This document shows positions 54,280 to 64,000 of a stretch of DNA of 64,000 nucleotides, piece by piece. The DNA is taken from positions 2,349,934 through 2,413,933 of the forward strand of contig CM059192.1 of NCBI GenBank assembly GCA_030323885.1. The letters run 5' to 3'. Under the pieces are notes generated by a model. It did not search any database, was not told where the DNA came from, and saw only the letters and a program-made list of their open reading frames with translations. How positions within the stretch are numbered: position 1 is the stretch's first letter; every line of letters begins with the position of its first letter. The DNA is from Branchipolynoe longqiensis (Eukaryota > Annelida > Polychaeta > Phyllodocida > Polynoidae). A program made the translations under genes and the position numbers.

Positions 54280-55006
54280 TTTGGAGCCCTGGTGCTGTTT
54301 CTCCCAGTTCTCCGCGATGCTATTTGTCAGCCTTGTAGCAACGTATTTGGCATAGTTTTCATTGAAATGTACACCATCCGACATGCCGATACCATAAAAC
54401 GACAATTTCCTCCCATGCCTGGTTTTGTGGATGTAGTTGGCATATCTTGGTATGGCTACTCCTTTGTTTCGACTATTGTTTAGGTGGTGGATGTAGGCAT
54501 TTAGTTCTGGTATGCACTCATCTACCAGTCTATGGTAGTCTCGGTACTCTTAATCTTTGCTGTGGTCACAGTATTGGTCCACCATGTCCATGCCCACAAG
54601 CTCACATATTACCGGTAGCTGTCAGTTGGCTGAGTATATCATGTGTGAGTGTGTATTCCCTTGTCATGTGTTCCATGAGTGCTGCCTTGGTCATGAAGGC
54701 CGACTTTAGAATCCTGTGTCCTATTTTTTGTGTTAAGTCACATATTCCTGCCATCATGTATATTTGTGCTGGTGGGGCACAGTTTGTGTATCTCCTGCAT
54801 GCGGTACTCATTATCCTGGTAATGGTTGCACCTGGTACAGATTCTATTATTTCTTTGTAATTCAGTGTGCCTTGGTCCAGATCCCTCATATGAGTGGCTA
54901 GCGCCCTTACTCTTGAGCCTCCACTGATTATTACCATTTTCTGTATCCATTCACTTAAACGACCCGCTTCTAATTCGCTCTCGTTGTTGTAATTCGCTTC
55001 CGTCAC
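54280..55006 (-). pseudogene. CR1-like LINE ORF1, SGNH/esterase-like domain
   Basis: Begins MVIISGGSRVRALATHMRDL (block I with G-G-S in place of G-D-S) and continues VPGATITRI, AQIYMMAGICDLTQKIGH. After a frame break it reads LSFYGIGMSDGVHFNENYAK (54336-54393), the D-x-x-H block of SGNH hydrolases. Esterase-like ORF1 domains are known from CR1-like retrotransposons. Confidence 0.75.
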
Positions 55007-55879
55007 CGTAATTCGCAGTTGTGGTTTATTGATTCAAATTTTGGCTTGGGCGGAAGTGGGGCATGCTTGCTTCTTGCTATGCTCTTCTCGTTTCCTCACA
55101 ACCTGCTAGGAGAGTTCCAGTGCTTTTTCCTGGCCGTTTGGTTTTTGACTTTATTTGTCTTTTCCATTTATTTATTTTATTTATTTTGCTATTTATTTGT
55201 TTATTTTGTTTTTTATTGATTTATTTGTCGGCACTTGTCAGACTTTCCTTTACTTTTTGGAGGATGTCTCCCATCTTATTTTTATATCCTTTTTGATTGT
55301 TTCGGCTTCACTGGCAGCTTCTAGGAACCTACCTGACCCCAAGTATGGGCATCTTGTGCATTCTCTGAATGCATTTAGTTTTTTCTTTAGTTCCTCATGT
55401 TGTGTGAATTTTGCACGGACAATGTCCTCTAGTACCTTTTCGTTAGTTTTGCACCATTCCGGTGTCCTCCATATTTTTTTTCCATTGCTTTTATCGTAAA
55501 TGGATTTTCTGCATTGTCTATCATCCTCATTATATCGTGCTTTTCATGGAATTTGGCATTTATCGAGCAGTAGTATTGTTCTGCTGATGTGTATTTTTTC
55601 CTCATCTTTTCCTTTGATTTCACACTTTTACTGGTTGCTGAAGGGGAATTGTGTCCTTGGACGGACAACCCCCCAAGTGTACTCCCTGGTTGCGGCCTTT
55701 TCTGGGGTGATTTCCGTTACGTCAATTTTTTTTAATTCACTGGGTGTGTAGGTTTTCCCATTTATTTCTATGTTACAGCCTCTCATTTTGACTGATTGCA
55801 TTTTTTCATTTTTGCTTTCAGTCGCTGGTGTATACATTTGCTGTACCGTTTTTTCATTCAGCATTTCCGCTTTGGTTCT

Positions 55880-56390
55880 GTCGTGGGGGTGATGAAAATG
55901 GGAAATATTGTGCCTAGAGTGGGACTCGAACCCACATCTCTTTGCATTCCGGGCCAGTGTGCTAACCATTACACCACCTAGGCTCCCTGATATCAACACA
56001 CTCCCCATGCCTACCTGTCTATGTGGTTACTTGCCTGAGAGGTCAGTGCAGACCACTACACTCGTCCCCCTGGAATTGTAAGTCTTGTAATGCTTACAAT
56101 TACATACATACAGGCAATGCACTAACACATACATACACAGGGTAGGTTCAACAACCATACAGCGCAAAGCTTGTACAGGATCCTGATCACGGCAACCAGT
56201 GTCGTGGGGGTGATGAAAATGGGAAATATTGTGCCTAGAGCGGGACTCGAACCCACATCTCTTTGCATTCCGGGCCAGTGTGCTAACCATTACACCACCT
56301 AGGCTCCCTGATATCAACACACTCCCCACGCCTACCTGTCTATGTTGTTACTTGCCTGAGAGGTCAGTGCAGACCACTACAGTTCTTACT
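55880..56390 (-). mobile_element. SINE S3, tandem dimer
   Basis: Two tRNA-like heads (B boxes inverted at about 55925 and 56247, GGACTCGAACCC) lie about 322 bp apart, with GATATCAACACACTCCCCAY and TGCCTGAGAGGTCAGTGCAG between. It is inserted in the CR1-like LINE. The same dimer in the opposite orientation lies at 58035-58540. Confidence 0.85.
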
Positions 56391-57229
56391 AGTCTAATTG
56401 TTACCTTGCTGTATTCTTTTTTGCTTTGGAGTTTTCTTTTTTTGGAAGAGCTCTCTCTTTTGTGATTCCTCTCCAGTTGGATTCAGATGCTCCTTGGTCT
56501 GTTTGGGGTCTTTTCGTTGTTCTGAGGGTGTGGGCCTTTTGGTTCCTCGTCTTGGTTTTTGCCTTCTGTTTGTTCTGGGTCAGTTGTAGTTTTTTTCAGC
56601 ACTTTTCCTTTTTTTGTTTTTTCCCTAGACGGTAGGCTTTTGTCACTACCGTCCAGCCAAAATCGCAGTCTGCTTCACTTAGCATGTCGATCGGAGACCC
56701 TGTTTTCTATGATTTCACCCTCTTTTTCTGGAATTCTGTGTATGATGGCACTTAGCTTTTTATCCTCATGTTTTGATGCTTGAGGTTGGGCTCTTACCAT
56801 GGGTGTTTTTTTTTGGTCAGTGGGTGTTTCCTTTCTGTTGTTGGTATTGGTTTTTATGAGTGTGTCATTTCTTTTTGTCTTTAATTTCTCCTACTCTGCC
56901 TTATACCAGGTGCATTCTATTTGCAGCGTGCTATAGGCTACCTGGAGTGCCTGCAGTTTGCTCCTGTAGTCATTTTCGTTTTCCGTTCTTATTGTTTTGA
57001 TTTTTGCGTCCTCATTTCCGGTGTTCTCAATTTCATTTCCGTCATTTCCGTCCACACGTTTTTTTGTCTGCCTTTTCCTTTGGTGGTTCCTCCTGGACTG
57101 TTTGGATTACCAGCCTTATTATATCTAATTTGGTCATTTGCTGGTCTCCCTTTTCCGCTATTTCCCCTTTGTTTTCCGGATTTTCCTCCTTTCCCACCAT
57201 TTTTAACGGCTGGCTTTAGCTTGTGTTGT

Positions 57230-57492
57230 ATATGAGACTGTCTCGAAAGATGCTAAGCAATATGGGACAAAACTTTGTCCATTGTAACGATCAACATACT
57301 ATCTGCTTATGCATTTGCTCAGGATAAACTGATTTGTTTTTTACATGGTGTTTCATAATCCCAATAGAATACATATTGATTTGAAGCAAATGTCCTTGTG
57401 TTTTCAGTGTAACCGTTTCTATGCTGTTTTGTGTCAATTGTTACAATGGACAAACAAAAAAAGAGTTATCACCCTTTGAGACAGGCTCATAT
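57230..57492. mobile_element. Short foldback element (ATATGAGACTGTCTC ends)
   Basis: ATATGAGACTGTCTCGAAAG at the left is mirrored by CTTTGAGACAGGCTCATAT at the right. A second inner pair is ACTTTGTCCATTGTAAC / GTTACAATGGACAAA. 263 bp, non-coding; it marks the 5' edge of the recognisable LINE. Confidence 0.8.
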
Positions 57493-57689
57493 CCTCCTGG
57501 TTTTGGTAGATTCCTCCTCTAGGTGTTATGTTTGCATTCTTGGGTATGTATCCTGCAGTATCCTGGGATGTTTATGAGGAAGAACAACTTAATCTTGGTT
57601 ATTATGCACTGTTTTGAACATTGGTACTTGCGTTAATCAGCGTCCGCGCTTTCAGTGTCCACCTCCTGTCACCATATTGATAATGCTGA

Positions 57690-57860
57690 ATCTGGTTAAG
57701 CCCGTCTCATTTGCAATGGATCCTGTCCAAGCGATGACGCATAGGCACGACCTACCTTTATATCATTAAAACCAGAAACCTGTGTATTTGCAGCGGATCC
57801 CATCAAACCATTAATGCTCAGGCCCGGCTGATGTGGCCAGCATGGAAAGGCTGCTGCATT
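57690..57860 (-). repeat. Inverted copy of part of 46500-46700
   Basis: AACCTGTGTATTTGCAGCGG, ATCCCATCAAACCATTAATG, CTCAGGCCCGGCTGATGTGG and CCAGCATGGAAAGG are inverse to 46510-46660. Confidence 0.75.
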
Positions 57861-58034
57861 AGTCTGATCCAAAAGATCTGAACTTTCAAATGCACATATC
57901 TCACTTAAATTTTGGAATATTTTTTAAATTCAAAAAGCATATTGCTTCTGATTCATTGGAGCTTCAAGTGAAATTATTTTAATGTTTGGGCCCTTTTTAA
58001 AAATGGGTACCTAACTGGTACGATGTTCTAAATA

Positions 58035-58540
58035 TTGTAGTGGTCTGCACTGACCTCTCAGGCAAGTAACCACATAGACAGGTAGGCGTGGGGAGTGTGT
58101 TGATATCAGGGAGCCTAGGTGGTGTAATGGTTAGCACACTGGCCCGGAATGCAAAGAGATGTGGGTTCGAGTCCCGCTCTAGGCGCAAGTATTTCCCATT
58201 TTATCACCCCCATGACACTGGTTGCCGTGATCAGGATCCTGTACAAGCTTTGCGCTGTATGGTTGTTGAACCTACCCTGTGTATGTATGTGTTAGTGCAT
58301 TGCCTGTATGTATGTAATTGTAAGCATTACAAGACTTACAATTCCAGGGGGACGAGTGTAGTGGTCTGCACTGACCTCTCAGGCAAGTAACCACATAGAC
58401 AGGTAGGCGTGGGGAGTGTGTTGATATCAGGGAGCCTAGGTGGTGTAATGGTTAGCACACTGGCCCGGAATGCAAAGAGATGTGGGTTCGAGTCCTGCTC
58501 TAGGCGCAGTATTTCCCATTTTCATCACCCCCATGACAAT
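58035..58540 (+). mobile_element. SINE S3, tandem dimer
   Basis: Heads at about 58110 and 58432 (GGTGGTGTAATGGTTAGCAC; B box GGGTTCGAGTCC), period about 322 bp. Each unit is introduced by GTAGTGGTCTGCACTGACCT. The second unit is cut short after CATCACCCCCATGACA. Confidence 0.87.
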
Positions 58541-58544
58541 ATCA

Positions 58545-59195
58545 TACAGCGGCCGTGTAGTGACATTAGGGCTGCCGTACGATGGCCTCGCAGTTTGTTT
58601 GATTTCATGACTTTTACAATTGCAGTGCGGACACCATAGGATTTGTGAATATTTTTACCGCAGACTACAAAACCATATGATTTGTAAAAATCATGTCCAC
58701 ACAATGTAGACTGCAGAACCATGCAGCAACAACATGATATTTGACTTAAGCATTAAGCCCACCCAACTAAACCACTTGCGTTCACATGCGCAACTTTTGT
58801 ATACAAATGCATGTATGTATGCATGTAGTATATATATACAAGGCGGATCATAAGAACCGAACTAGTGTCGCGTTCACACGGGCAGTACTTGGGCCGGAAA
58901 TCGATATCTGCGCATGAGCAAGTCCAGACTAACCAGCGCCATTTTGGGTTCGACGATGCTGGCACCAGAGAGTGTGGGTTCGACCTAGATATGTAATGAC
59001 TGAATCGTATTGGTTTGGAACGGTCAAAACTTCTGCTGGGCAGTGAAACCCTAAAAATAAATGCTGAAAAAAATATCTGTGCATAGATAGCGGTTTCATT
59101 AATTAAATTATATAATATGCGCTTTTGATCGACCGGAAAGTCAACAAACTAAGGTCTCGACTGCGCATGCGTGTGACGTCCTTAATCCGCCTCAA
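58545..59195. other. Spacer with no supported gene
   Basis: Includes one GTTCACACGGGC end at 58872 resembling the foldback termini at 59212 and 36097. No exon seen. Confidence 0.45.
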
Positions 59196-59198
59196 GTT

Positions 59199-59581
59199 AG
59201 TCGGTTGCATTCACACGGGCGATCTAAGTCGAATCATATAATTCGCTTCATATAAACCACCTCTATAGATGAGGCGAACTAGTTGATTCGAATCAGCCCT
59301 AAACCGACTCAGACGCGCGTTCACACGCCAAATCTGAGCCGAACTATACAAGTCAATTTTTATGATTCGAATTAACTGCCCCGTGTGAACAGGGCTATAG
59401 GCCAACTCAGGCTAAGTCGCCTCATCTAATCCACCCAGCGAAGCGGTTTACTTGAGGCAAACTAGTTGAGTCGACTCAGCCCTAATTCGCCTCAGCAGCG
59501 CGGTCACACGCCCAATCTGAGTCGACTTAGAGAAAGCGAACTAGTTAGGGCGACTTAAGGCCCATGTGTGACTGGGGCTGA
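59199..59581. mobile_element. Foldback element(s) FB7, CTAAGTCG-iterated
   Basis: GCATTCACACGGGCGATCTA at the left has its inverse at 59370-59398 (CTGCCCCGTGTGAACAGGGC). A second related half runs to GGCCCATGTGTGACTGGGGC at 59581. The interior is made of AAGTCGnnTCAT, GAACTAGTT and CGACTCAGCCCTAA words. Probably two adjoining or nested copies. Confidence 0.75.
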
Positions 59582-59587
59582 TAGACA

Positions 59588-59690
59588 ATGAACATTTTCA
59601 TTATCTGTGTGGCCCGTCACAAGGTCACAAGGTCACAAGTGAACACTGAACAAGGAACACGCCACAAGGTAACAGTCTATGGATAGGCTA
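59588..59690. mobile_element. MITE-B right half
   Basis: GACAATGAAC, CCGTCACAAGGTCACAAGGT, GAACAAGGAACACGCCACAA and AACAGTCTATGGATAGGCTA match the right arm of the element at 7282-7577. It ends about 30 bases before the plus-strand exon. Confidence 0.75.
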
Positions 59691-59723
59691 CACAACATTA
59701 AGCACACGTTTGGTGAATTGCAG

Positions 59724-60037
59724 ATTCTCAGTCAGTGTGCCGGGATTCGGGCCGCCGCTACCGGACGCCATTTTGAGTCGGACTGGGAATGTCCGCCGGT
59801 GGCACAGGTGATGATGGTGGCGGCGTTCGTCATCGTGTTGACCGTCACCAACACGCTGGAGCCCGTCGTCACGGAGAGTGTCTTCTTTTTCGCCTGGCTC
59901 GTTCTGAACGACACGTTGTTTGCCTTCACGCTCGTCTTCGCCTACACCACCGTCTTCCTGCAACCGGATGTCGTGCTCAGTGACCATGACCCCAACAGGA
60001 AGGTCACCGGCTGGTGTGCTCTGTGCGGCCATGACAC
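59724..60037 (+). CDS. Exon of an unrecognised membrane protein
   Basis: An open frame lies between a possible acceptor (TGGTGAATTGCAG) and a consensus donor GTGAGT at 60038; 104 codons plus two bases. Codon use is GC-rich like the polycystin exons. It encodes RHFESDWECPPVAQ, a helix (MMVAAFVIVLTVTNTL), a short loop (EPVVTE), a second helix (FFFAWLVLNDTLFAFTLVFA) and a polar tail with CALCGHD. Two membrane segments in one internal exon suggest a multi-pass protein. I do not recognise the family. Alternative acceptors (CTCAG, CAGTCAG) lie a few codons downstream. Confidence 0.6.
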
Positions 60038-60055
60038 GTGAGTGGTGGCTCTTAT

Positions 60056-60522
60056 GCCCAGGTCACATACACTTTAGTGGACGCAGTTGAACGTAGTGGA
60101 GGCTAACGTAGTTGAACATACCGGCATCCGTACTTGTCCGTGATGTTAACTTGGTAATAACGTGGGTGAGCCGTGATATCCGTTTTAATTTATGGACATG
60201 TTCAAAAGAGCGCTACTTTAGAGGCTAAATTTGCATCCCTGATGATAACATACTCCAGCATAGTCTATAGCGTACTTGGACAAAGCCCTGGTCACATAGC
60301 CGTTATTGGACTAGGTGAATGTAGTGGAGGCTAAAGTAGTTGAACGTAGTTGAACGTACCGGCATCCGTACCATAACCTGATAACGTATTTATCCGTAGC
60401 GTAATGTATTTATCCATACCAAAACCTGCCGTACCTTAAACATATTTCAACCTAGTTTAACTTACTTACACCACTTTTGACCCATGTTCAACTACATCCA
60501 CTAACGTGTCTGTGACCGGGGC
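60056..60522. mobile_element. Foldback element FB8, TTGAACGTAG-iterated
   Basis: GCCCAGGTCACATACACTTT and the inverse of ACGTGTCTGTGACCGGGGC match, followed inward by TAGTGGACGCAGTTGAA / TTCAACTACATCCACTA. The interior repeats AGTTGAACGTACCGGCATCC and AACGTATTTATCC words. It starts 18 bases after the splice donor of the plus-strand exon. Confidence 0.83.
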
Positions 60523-60559
60523 ATTTCACTTAAACTTAAAGGTCGAGTAATGCCACTGG

Positions 60560-63500
60560 TGTTTCGTTATTAGTATTGATCTTCACAGCACCTCATTATA
60601 GTGTTTACGAGTCATCTGACTTCACAGGGAGCGGGACGTAGCTCAGGTGGTACCGTGTCCACCTGTGAAGGTGTCGGTCATCAATCAATCAATCAATAGG
60701 ATACAGCTATAATAGGCCTTGGACCTGTTAGCCGCTCTTAATTAATAGAAATGGAGACAGTTCTTCAGATGTGGTCGATCGTAGCAACTGTCACTGGCTC
60801 CAAGATATATGTAATGCTTGACCAGTATGCATCAATTCGATCCTGCTCAGTTTAGCCTATTTTCTGTTCCAACCAGTGATCCACAACTGGTTCATCAAAG
60901 GCTGTGGTATGTGCTGTCCTATCTGTGGGAAAGTACATATAAGAAACCCCTTACTGCTTATCGGAAAGAGCAGCCTATGTGACGGAAGTGGGTTTCCTCC
61001 AAAGAAACATGTCGGAATGACAATATGTGGGACGTCCAATAGCTAATGATACAAAAATCAATGTGCTCTAGAGGGGTCGTTAAATAAAACACCCTTTACT
61101 TTGTTTCTGACTTCACAGCTATCTCCTCATCATGGTGTTTATATGCTCATTACAGTGTTTATAGGTCATCTAACTTTACAGCTGCGCATTACAGTTTTTA
61201 TAGGTCAGCTAACTTCATAGCTGCTCATTACAGTGTGTATAGGTCAGCTAACTTCACAGCTGTGCATTACAGTTTTGTATAGGTCAGCTAACTGCATAGC
61301 TGCTCATTACAGTGTTTATAGGTCATCTAACTTCACAGCTGCTCATTACAGTGTTTATAGGTCAGCTAACTTCACAGCTGCTCATTACAGTGTGTATAGG
61401 TCAGCTAACTTCACATCTGCTCATTACAGTGTTTATGGGTCATCTAACTTCACAGCTGCTCATTACAGTGTGTATGGGTCATCTAACTTCACAGCTGCTC
61501 ATTACAGTGTTTTATATGACATCTAACTTCACAGCTGCTCATTACAGTGTTATAGGTCATCTAACTTCATAGCTGCTCATTACAGTGGTATAGGTCATCT
61601 AACTTCACAGCTGCTCATTACAGTGTTTATAGGTCAGCTAACTTCACAGCTCCTCATTACAGTGGTTATAGGTCAGCTAACTTCACAGCTGCGCATTACA
61701 GTGTTTATAGGCCAGCTAACTTCACAGCTGCTCATTACAGTGTTTATAAGACATCTAACTTCACCGCTCCTCATTACAGTGTTTATAGGTCAGCTAACTT
61801 CATAGCTGCTCATTACAGTGTGTACAGGTCATCTAACTTCACAGCTGCGCATTACAGTTTATATAGGTCAGCTAACTTCATAGCTGCTCATTACAGTGTT
61901 ATAGGTCATCTAACTTCACAGCTGCTCATTACAGTGTTTATAGGTCAGCTAACTTCACACCTGCTCATTACAGTGTTTATATGTCAGCTAACTTCACAGC
62001 TGCGCATTACAGTTTTATAGGTCATCTAACTTCACAGCTTCGCATTACAGTGTTTATAGGCCAGCTAACTTCATAGCTGCTCATTACAGTGTGTATAGGT
62101 CATCTAACTTCACAGCTCCTCATTACAGTATTTATATGACATCTAACTTCACAGCTGCTCATTACAGTGTGTATAGGTCATCTAACTTCACAGCTGCGCG
62201 TTACAGGGCATCTAACTTCACAGCTGTTCAATACAGTGTTTATGGGTCATCTAACTTCACAGCTGCTCATTACAGTGTTTTATATGACATCTAACTTCAC
62301 AGCTGCTCATTACAGTGTGTATGGGTCATCTAACTTCACAGCTACTCATTACAGTGTTTTATAAGACATCTAACTTCACAGCTGCTCATTACAGTGTTAT
62401 CGGTCATCTAGCTTCATAGCTGCTCATTACAGTGTTTATAGGTCATCTAACTTCATAGCTGCTCATTACAGTGTGTCTAGGTCATATAACTTCACAGCTG
62501 CTCGTTACAGTGTTTATAAGTCATCTAACCTCACAACTGCTCATTACAGTGTTTATAGGTCATCTAACTTCACAGCTGCTCATTACAGTGTTGATAGGTC
62601 ATCTAACTTCAGATCTGCGCATTACAGTGTGTATAGGTCAGCTAACTCCATAGCTGCGCATTACAGTGTTATAGGTCATCTACCTTCACAGCTGCTCATT
62701 ACAGTGTTTATAGGTCAGCTAACTTCACAGGTGCTCATTACAGTGTTATAGGTCATCTAACTTCATAGCTACTCATTACAGTGTTATATGTCATCTAACT
62801 TCATAGCTACTCATTACAGTGTTATAGGTCATCTAACTTCACAGCTGCTCATTACAGTTTTTATAGGTCATCTAACTTCACAGCTGCTCATTACAGTGTT
62901 TTATAAGACATCTAACTTCACAGCTGCTCATTACAGTGGTATAGGTCATCTAACTTCACAGCTGCTCATTACAGTGTTTATAGGTCATCTAACTTCATAG
63001 CTGCTCATTACAGTGTGTATATGTCAGCTAACTTTACAGCTGCTCATTACAGTGTTTATAAGACATCTAACTTCACAGCTCCTCATTACAGTGTTTATAG
63101 GACATCTAACTTCACAGCTGCTCATTAGAGTGTTTATAGGTCAGCTAACTTCACAGCTGCGCATTACAGTTTTTATAGGTCATCTAACTTCACAGCTGCT
63201 CATTACAGTGTTTATAAGTCATCTAACCTCACAGCTGCTCATTACAGTGTTTATAGGTCATCTAACTTCACAGCTGCTCATTACAGTGTTGATAGGTCAT
63301 CTAACTTCAGATCTGCGCAGTACAGTGTTTATAGGTCAGCTAACTCCATAGCTGCTCATTACAGTGTTATAGGTCATCTAACTTCACAGCTGCTCATTAC
63401 AGTGTTTATAGGTCCGCTAACTTCACAGCTGCTCATTACAGTGTTACGGGTCAGCTAACTTCACAGCTGCTCATTACAGTGTTTATAGGACATCTAACTT

Positions 63501-64000
63501 CACAGCTCCTCATTACAGTGTTTATAGGACATCTAACTTCACAGTTGCTCATTACAGTGTTTATAGGTCATCTAACTTCACAGCTGCGCATTACAGTTTT
63601 TATATGTCAGCTAACTTCACAGCTGCTCATTACAGTGTTTATAAGACATCTAACTTCACAGCTCCTCATTAGTGTTTATAGGTCATCTAACTTCATAGCT
63701 GCTCATTACAGTGTTTATAGGTCATCTAACTTCACAGCTGCGCATTACAGTTTTTATAGTTTATCAGTGCTCTTCAGTGGGTATACGTAATCTTCATAGC
63801 TGCTCATTACAGTGTGTATAGGTCATATAACTTCCCAGCTGCTCATTACAGTGTGTATACGTCATCTAACCTCAACGCTGCTCATTACAGTGTGTATAGG
63901 TCAGCTAACTTCACAGCTCCTCATTACAGTGTTATAGGAATCTAACTTCAGAGCTCCTCATTACAGTGTTTATAGGTCAGCTAACTCTCAGCTGCGCATT
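60560..64000. repeat. 38/39-bp minisatellite, about 75 units, runs off the right edge
   Basis: Unit: CTAACTTCACAGCTGCTCAT then TACAGTGTTTATAGGTCAT, with GTCAT/GTCAG, GCTC/GCGC and GTTAT variants. A SINE (60628-61105) splits its left end and is flanked by 13-bp duplicates of array sequence, so the array is older than that SINE. Long open frames (ITVFIGHLTSQLL type) are artefacts. Each unit has CACAGCTG and TTACAG, the latter acceptor-like. Confidence 0.95.
60628..61105 (+). mobile_element. tRNA-headed SINE with Meta-type body, inserted in the array
   Basis: Flanked by TCTGACTTCACAG at 60615-60627 and 61106-61118. The head is GCGGGACGTAGCTCAGGTGG; the body has CTGGTTCATCAAAGGCTGTG, TGTCCTATCTGTGGGAAAG and CTTATCGGAAAGAGCAGCCT; the tail is GTCGTTAAATAAAACACCC. 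An (ATCA)n stretch at 60681-60699 in the head/body junction marks a second inserted fragment (about 60680-60850). Confidence 0.87.

Larger units (their letters stand above)
48380..57230 (-). mobile_element. CR1-like LINE, largely complete but broken and invaded
   Basis: 5' to 3' on the minus strand: a Lys/Gly/Asn-rich leader (57230-56400); ORF1 with an SGNH/esterase-like domain (about 55006-54280); endonuclease (53952-53278); linker (53305-52925); RT in pieces (51310-51093, 49652-48956); and the C-terminal part (48960-48380). Insertions are a SINE dimer (55880-56390), an LTR-element piece (about 51330-52889) and an RTE element (49663-51082). Frame shifts and stops are frequent, so it is inactive. 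An esterase ORF1 with EN-RT ORF2 is known for CR1-like LINEs. Confidence 0.85.

Noticed and set aside
58108..58185. Functional tRNA gene
   Set aside because: A and B boxes are present, but the anticodon arm does not pair and the sequence continues into a SINE body found in several copies.

Overview
The window is animal nuclear DNA. Its coding capacity is split into short exons with GT/AG junctions, and the long introns and spacers are packed with tandem arrays, tRNA-derived SINEs, non-LTR retrotransposons, LTR remnants and foldback (MITE-like) elements. The SINE types recall those of marine invertebrates, especially molluscs and other lophotrochozoans. Arrays that copy exon-intron junctions recall the 'mirage' minisatellites I remember being described in amphioxus genes. 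I cannot choose between these groups from sequence alone.

The main gene lies on the minus strand from 42746 down to 937 and runs off the left edge. I traced 17 exons of a polycystin-1 (PKD1) family protein: 6109 coding bases, with every exon-exon phase compatible and no stop (2036 full codons). In protein order it has a WSC-like Cys domain, five PKD repeats (the fifth split by a linker with a furin-like site), a REJ region, a Thr-rich mucin-like exon, a GAIN/GPS segment with a C-x-C-x-H-L-T cleavage motif, a first membrane helix, a PLAT domain and the second membrane helix. The signal-peptide exon(s) and the channel-like C-terminus are not seen.

At least ten of its 16 introns carry a minisatellite. 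Most start at, or within a few tens of bases of, a splice site. Three arrays contain the exon edge plus splice site in every unit: 121 bp at 9.8-11.06 kb, 42 bp at 19.96-20.82 kb and about 54 bp at 38.14-38.94 kb. Each 121-bp unit reads as a 37-nt intron-like piece plus an 84-nt in-frame PLAT cassette. Two further arrays (31 bp at 2.9-6.7 kb, 71 bp at 7.55-7.97 kb) appear to have grown from foldback-element ends.

From 43 to 64 kb the window is mostly transposon debris. A minus-strand CR1-like LINE with an SGNH/esterase ORF1 (about 57.2 to 48.4 kb) is interrupted by a plus-strand RTE element (49663-51082, 10-bp target duplication), by an LTR-retrotransposon 3' end and by SINE dimers. A Jockey/Nimb-like fragment sits at 47285-47854. 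One plausible plus-strand exon (59724-60037, two membrane helices, family not recognised) precedes a 39-bp array that runs past the right edge. A possible RFX X-box with a downstream ATG and splice donor lies at 45.13-45.18 kb.

A recurring class of foldback elements has a private terminal word iterated through the interior, and most share a CACAC-like motif close to their ends.
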